Origin: a virus
Strand: one strand, 5' to 3'
IMG/VR virus record: IMGVR_UViG_3300021957_003133
Coordinates: 51,467 to 115,466 of that record
DNA: 64,000 nucleotides
Position 1 is the first letter of the stretch, and each line of letters begins with the position of its first letter. Of this stretch, positions 62,303 to 64,000 are shown one piece after another. The notes below the pieces were generated by a model. That model saw only the letters and a list, made by a program, of their open reading frames with translations. It had not been told where the DNA came from and did no database searches. Position numbers and translations under genes: made by a program.

Positions 62303-62906
62303 TCACAGGAATCCAAGTATTAAGGAGGTAAGGAGTAGATTGTATGTAGTGCATAGGAACGAAATCCATTGAAACACCTATCCTTGGTTCGTCTTGTTGC
62401 CATTCATTGACCATATGTGTATCACCTTCATCTTCGTATATGCTGAATGTATTATTTTCAGCGTGGTGATCAAATATTTTTCCATCTGCCCACTTGTATC
62501 TGGTAACAGAGGGTTCAGTATTAATGTAGTATGAAGCAACATAAGTTTCGTCTAAGTCACTGAGTGCTTTCCAATGATTATGCCAAGGTATGCTTTCACC
62601 TTTTTGTTGATAGTTTAACCAAGCGTGTACATAATATTTGTTGTCGTAGGTATTAATCTTATTAAATTCACTACAGACTTTTCGATACAGTTCGTTGATA
62701 CTGGTGTAAGGGAACGTAAACACATTATAGAAATCGTGTAGTCGTGAACTGGTAGGTGCCTGTTCTAACTGTTTGCTCAGTGCGTTCTCATACTTTTTAG
62801 CGTGGGGGACTTCTTGTTTGCCGTATGCTTTTGTGACTTTGTTGTTTATTCTACGACAATCTTTTGTTAGTTGTTTGAGGTCTAGATCAAATTCTATGAT
62901 CTTCAT
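62298..62906 (-). CDS. Putative 2-oxoglutarate/Fe(II) oxygenase-like protein
   Basis: 202 residues. Ile-Pro-Trp-His-Asn-His-Trp, then Thr-His-Met-Val and Pro-Arg-Ile-Gly-Val-Ser-Met-Asp-Phe-Val have the spacing of a 2OG-oxygenase core (metal His, distal His, 2OG Arg), although the usual HxD reads HxH. It overlaps the desaturase stop by 4 bp. Substrate unknown. Confidence 0.5.
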   Translation of the reverse strand: MKIIEFDLDLKQLTKDCRRINNKVTKAYGKQEVPHAKKYENALSKQLEQAPTSSRLHDFYNVFTFPYTSINELYRKVCSEFNKINTYDNKYYVHAWLNYQQKGESIPWHNHWKALSDLDETYVASYYINTEPSVTRYKWADGKIFDHHAENNTFSIYEDEGDTHMVNEWQQDEPRIGVSMDFVPMHYIQSTPYLLNTWIPVI

Positions 62907-63652
62907 TTACTTAATATCCTAGTTATTTCGTATGTTATATCACGTTCACCAGAATCGCTGTGAATGTCTAAGCTTGGATTATCGTGATGATTTTTATGCC
63001 ACGTTTCTCCAAAGCTGAACCACATATAGTTTTTAGTATTGCTTGGCCCTAGGCTATCGTGTTGTAGTAATAACACCAAAGCCACAGCCCATAAAGTTAA
63101 GCTGGCTGGTATAGCCCAAGCAAATAAAAATAATTCCCAACTGATTAGATACATTATAAAAGCATTACCAAATACAAATAGCCAATAGTATTCGTGTACC
63201 CAATGATACTGTCTCATTAATCCAATTAAGTTTTTACTAAACACGATGTCATTGCCGTGTATAAATTTGTGATAGCAAAAGAAAACACTACGCCATCCTC
63301 TAGTTCTACCGTGTGGATCGTTTGCTTGATCTGAATGCCTATGATGTATATTGTGTACAGCAACAAAACTCAATGGTGAACCTAGTCCAGGCATAAAAGC
63401 ACACCAAGCCACGAACCATTCAACAGGTTTACGCATTTCAAAGTACCTATGACTAAAGTACCTGTGCATTCCTATGTTGTTGCCTATACAGAGATATAAG
63501 AAATAAAATACAAAACTAACTAACCACCAATACCAATCTGCTCCTACACCTAGTACGAGGAATACAGGTAACAATAACTGTATCATTGTCATCCATACAT
63601 AGTTAGGTTTTAATAGATACTTAATCACGGTTAGGTTGCCCTTGCCAATCAA
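62903..63652 (-). CDS. Membrane fatty-acid desaturase (delta-9 type)
   Basis: 249 residues with about four membrane spans. The three His boxes are His-Arg-Tyr-Phe-Ser-His, His-Asn-Ile-His-His-Arg-His and His-Lys-Asn-His-His, the acyl-CoA/acyl-lipid desaturase pattern. It would introduce double bonds into host membrane lipids. It overlaps the next desaturase by 32 bp. Confidence 0.9.
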   Translation of the reverse strand: MIGKGNLTVIKYLLKPNYVWMTMIQLLLPVFLVLGVGADWYWWLVSFVFYFLYLCIGNNIGMHRYFSHRYFEMRKPVEWFVAWCAFMPGLGSPLSFVAVHNIHHRHSDQANDPHGRTRGWRSVFFCYHKFIHGNDIVFSKNLIGLMRQYHWVHEYYWLFVFGNAFIMYLISWELFLFAWAIPASLTLWAVALVLLLQHDSLGPSNTKNYMWFSFGETWHKNHHDNPSLDIHSDSGERDITYEITRILSK

Positions 63653-64000
63653 ATTCAGGTTTAAATAATTTACTAGTTTGATATGTCCAATCTATTTCGC
63701 CTGGATTAATTGCTGTGTCAGGAGCCGCTGGGTGTAAATGATGATTCAAATGTAATCCTTCGTATAGGTAGTCCCAACGATGTAACGGTGAGTTGTTAGC
63801 TTCTAAGTGCCAATGCTGTCTCCATACTGCCCAACCTATTCCCCAACAGGCCGCACTAGCAGGAATCAACCATACAAATAAAAATAACTTGTAATCAATC
63901 CACCACAATATACCTGCGTTGATTAAAAGAAATGGTATGTAAAATTTATGTAGTAGAGCATATTTTCTGCCTAGTCTAGCGATATGTTTACTAAACACAG
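63621..64000 (-). CDS. Second membrane desaturase, truncated by the window end
   Basis: The frame is open to the last base, so the N-terminal part lies outside. The visible 125 residues carry the third His box Gly-Leu-His-Leu-Asn-His-His-Leu-His-Pro and hydrophobic spans; the segment Val-Phe-Ser-Lys-His-Ile-Ala-Arg-Leu parallels Val-Phe-Ser-Lys-Asn-Leu-Ile-Gly-Leu of the neighbour. The GTG at 63998 is internal. Tandem homologue of the desaturase at 62903. Confidence 0.75.
   Translation of the reverse strand, partial: VFSKHIARLGRKYALLHKFYIPFLLINAGILWWIDYKLFLFVWLIPASAACWGIGWAVWRQHWHLEANNSPLHRWDYLYEGLHLNHHLHPAAPDTAINPGEIDWTYQTSKLFKPEFDWQGQPNRD

Overview
This window looks like part of the genome of an AT-rich marine T4-like myovirus. 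The evidence is a T4-type family B DNA polymerase (gp43), a probable gp45-type sliding clamp, a 5'-3' exonuclease of the T4 RNase H type, a DsbA-like small protein, T4-type late promoter octamers (NATAAATA), tightly packed genes with ATGA overlaps, and a large set of metabolic genes of the kind found in phages of cyanobacteria and other open-ocean bacteria. The host cannot be read directly. The low GC content and a SoxYZ-like carrier of the quinoprotein-dehydrogenase-associated type are compatible with an AT-rich marine proteobacterium, possibly a methylotroph. That is inference only.

Layout. (1) 1-2151, plus strand: a truncated tail-fibre-like protein with a self-cleaving C-terminal domain, then a second structural protein and a terminator. 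(2) 2210-18234, plus strand: one late-promoter-led, translationally coupled operon. It carries glycosyltransferase-like proteins, five tandem twitch-type radical SAM enzymes, three SGNH-like hydrolases, a NodU-type carbamoyltransferase, an APS-kinase-like protein and small ORFs. It looks like a dedicated modification pathway placed behind the tail fibres. (3) 18239-33707, minus strand: early and metabolic genes including an SDR epimerase, a MazG-like protein, ThyA, DHFR, a VWA/metallopeptidase plus MoxR ATPase pair, QueD, exonucleases, MetK, QueE and a phosphoribosyltransferase. (4) 33709-37053: a 1114-residue secreted subtilase with a coiled-coil repeat and an autotransporter-like beta-barrel. 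(5) 37121-50488: FolE, a B12-type radical SAM enzyme, a surface-sugar cluster, a HIT protein, a DpdA-like transglycosylase, clamp, methyltransferase and DNA polymerase. (6) 50476-61386: a cassette in which about a dozen unrelated proteins begin with a similar 9-11 residue peptide resembling the T4 capsid-targeting sequence, so they are probable packaged or injected proteins. SoxYZ-like, lipoprotein and SGNH genes are interleaved. (7) 61411-64000: a SpeD-like protein, a nuclease, a possible 2OG oxygenase and two fatty-acid desaturases (the last cut by the window edge).

How they work together. FolE, QueD, QueE and DpdA suggest 7-deazaguanine modification of phage DNA. ThyA, DHFR, MazG and the exonucleases serve nucleotide supply. 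Host-type promoters with invariant 17-bp spacers drive the minus-strand blocks, and T4-like late octamers drive the virion-linked blocks. In nine cases, early and late, the core promoter abuts the start codon and no Shine-Dalgarno sequence is present, which predicts leaderless mRNAs.
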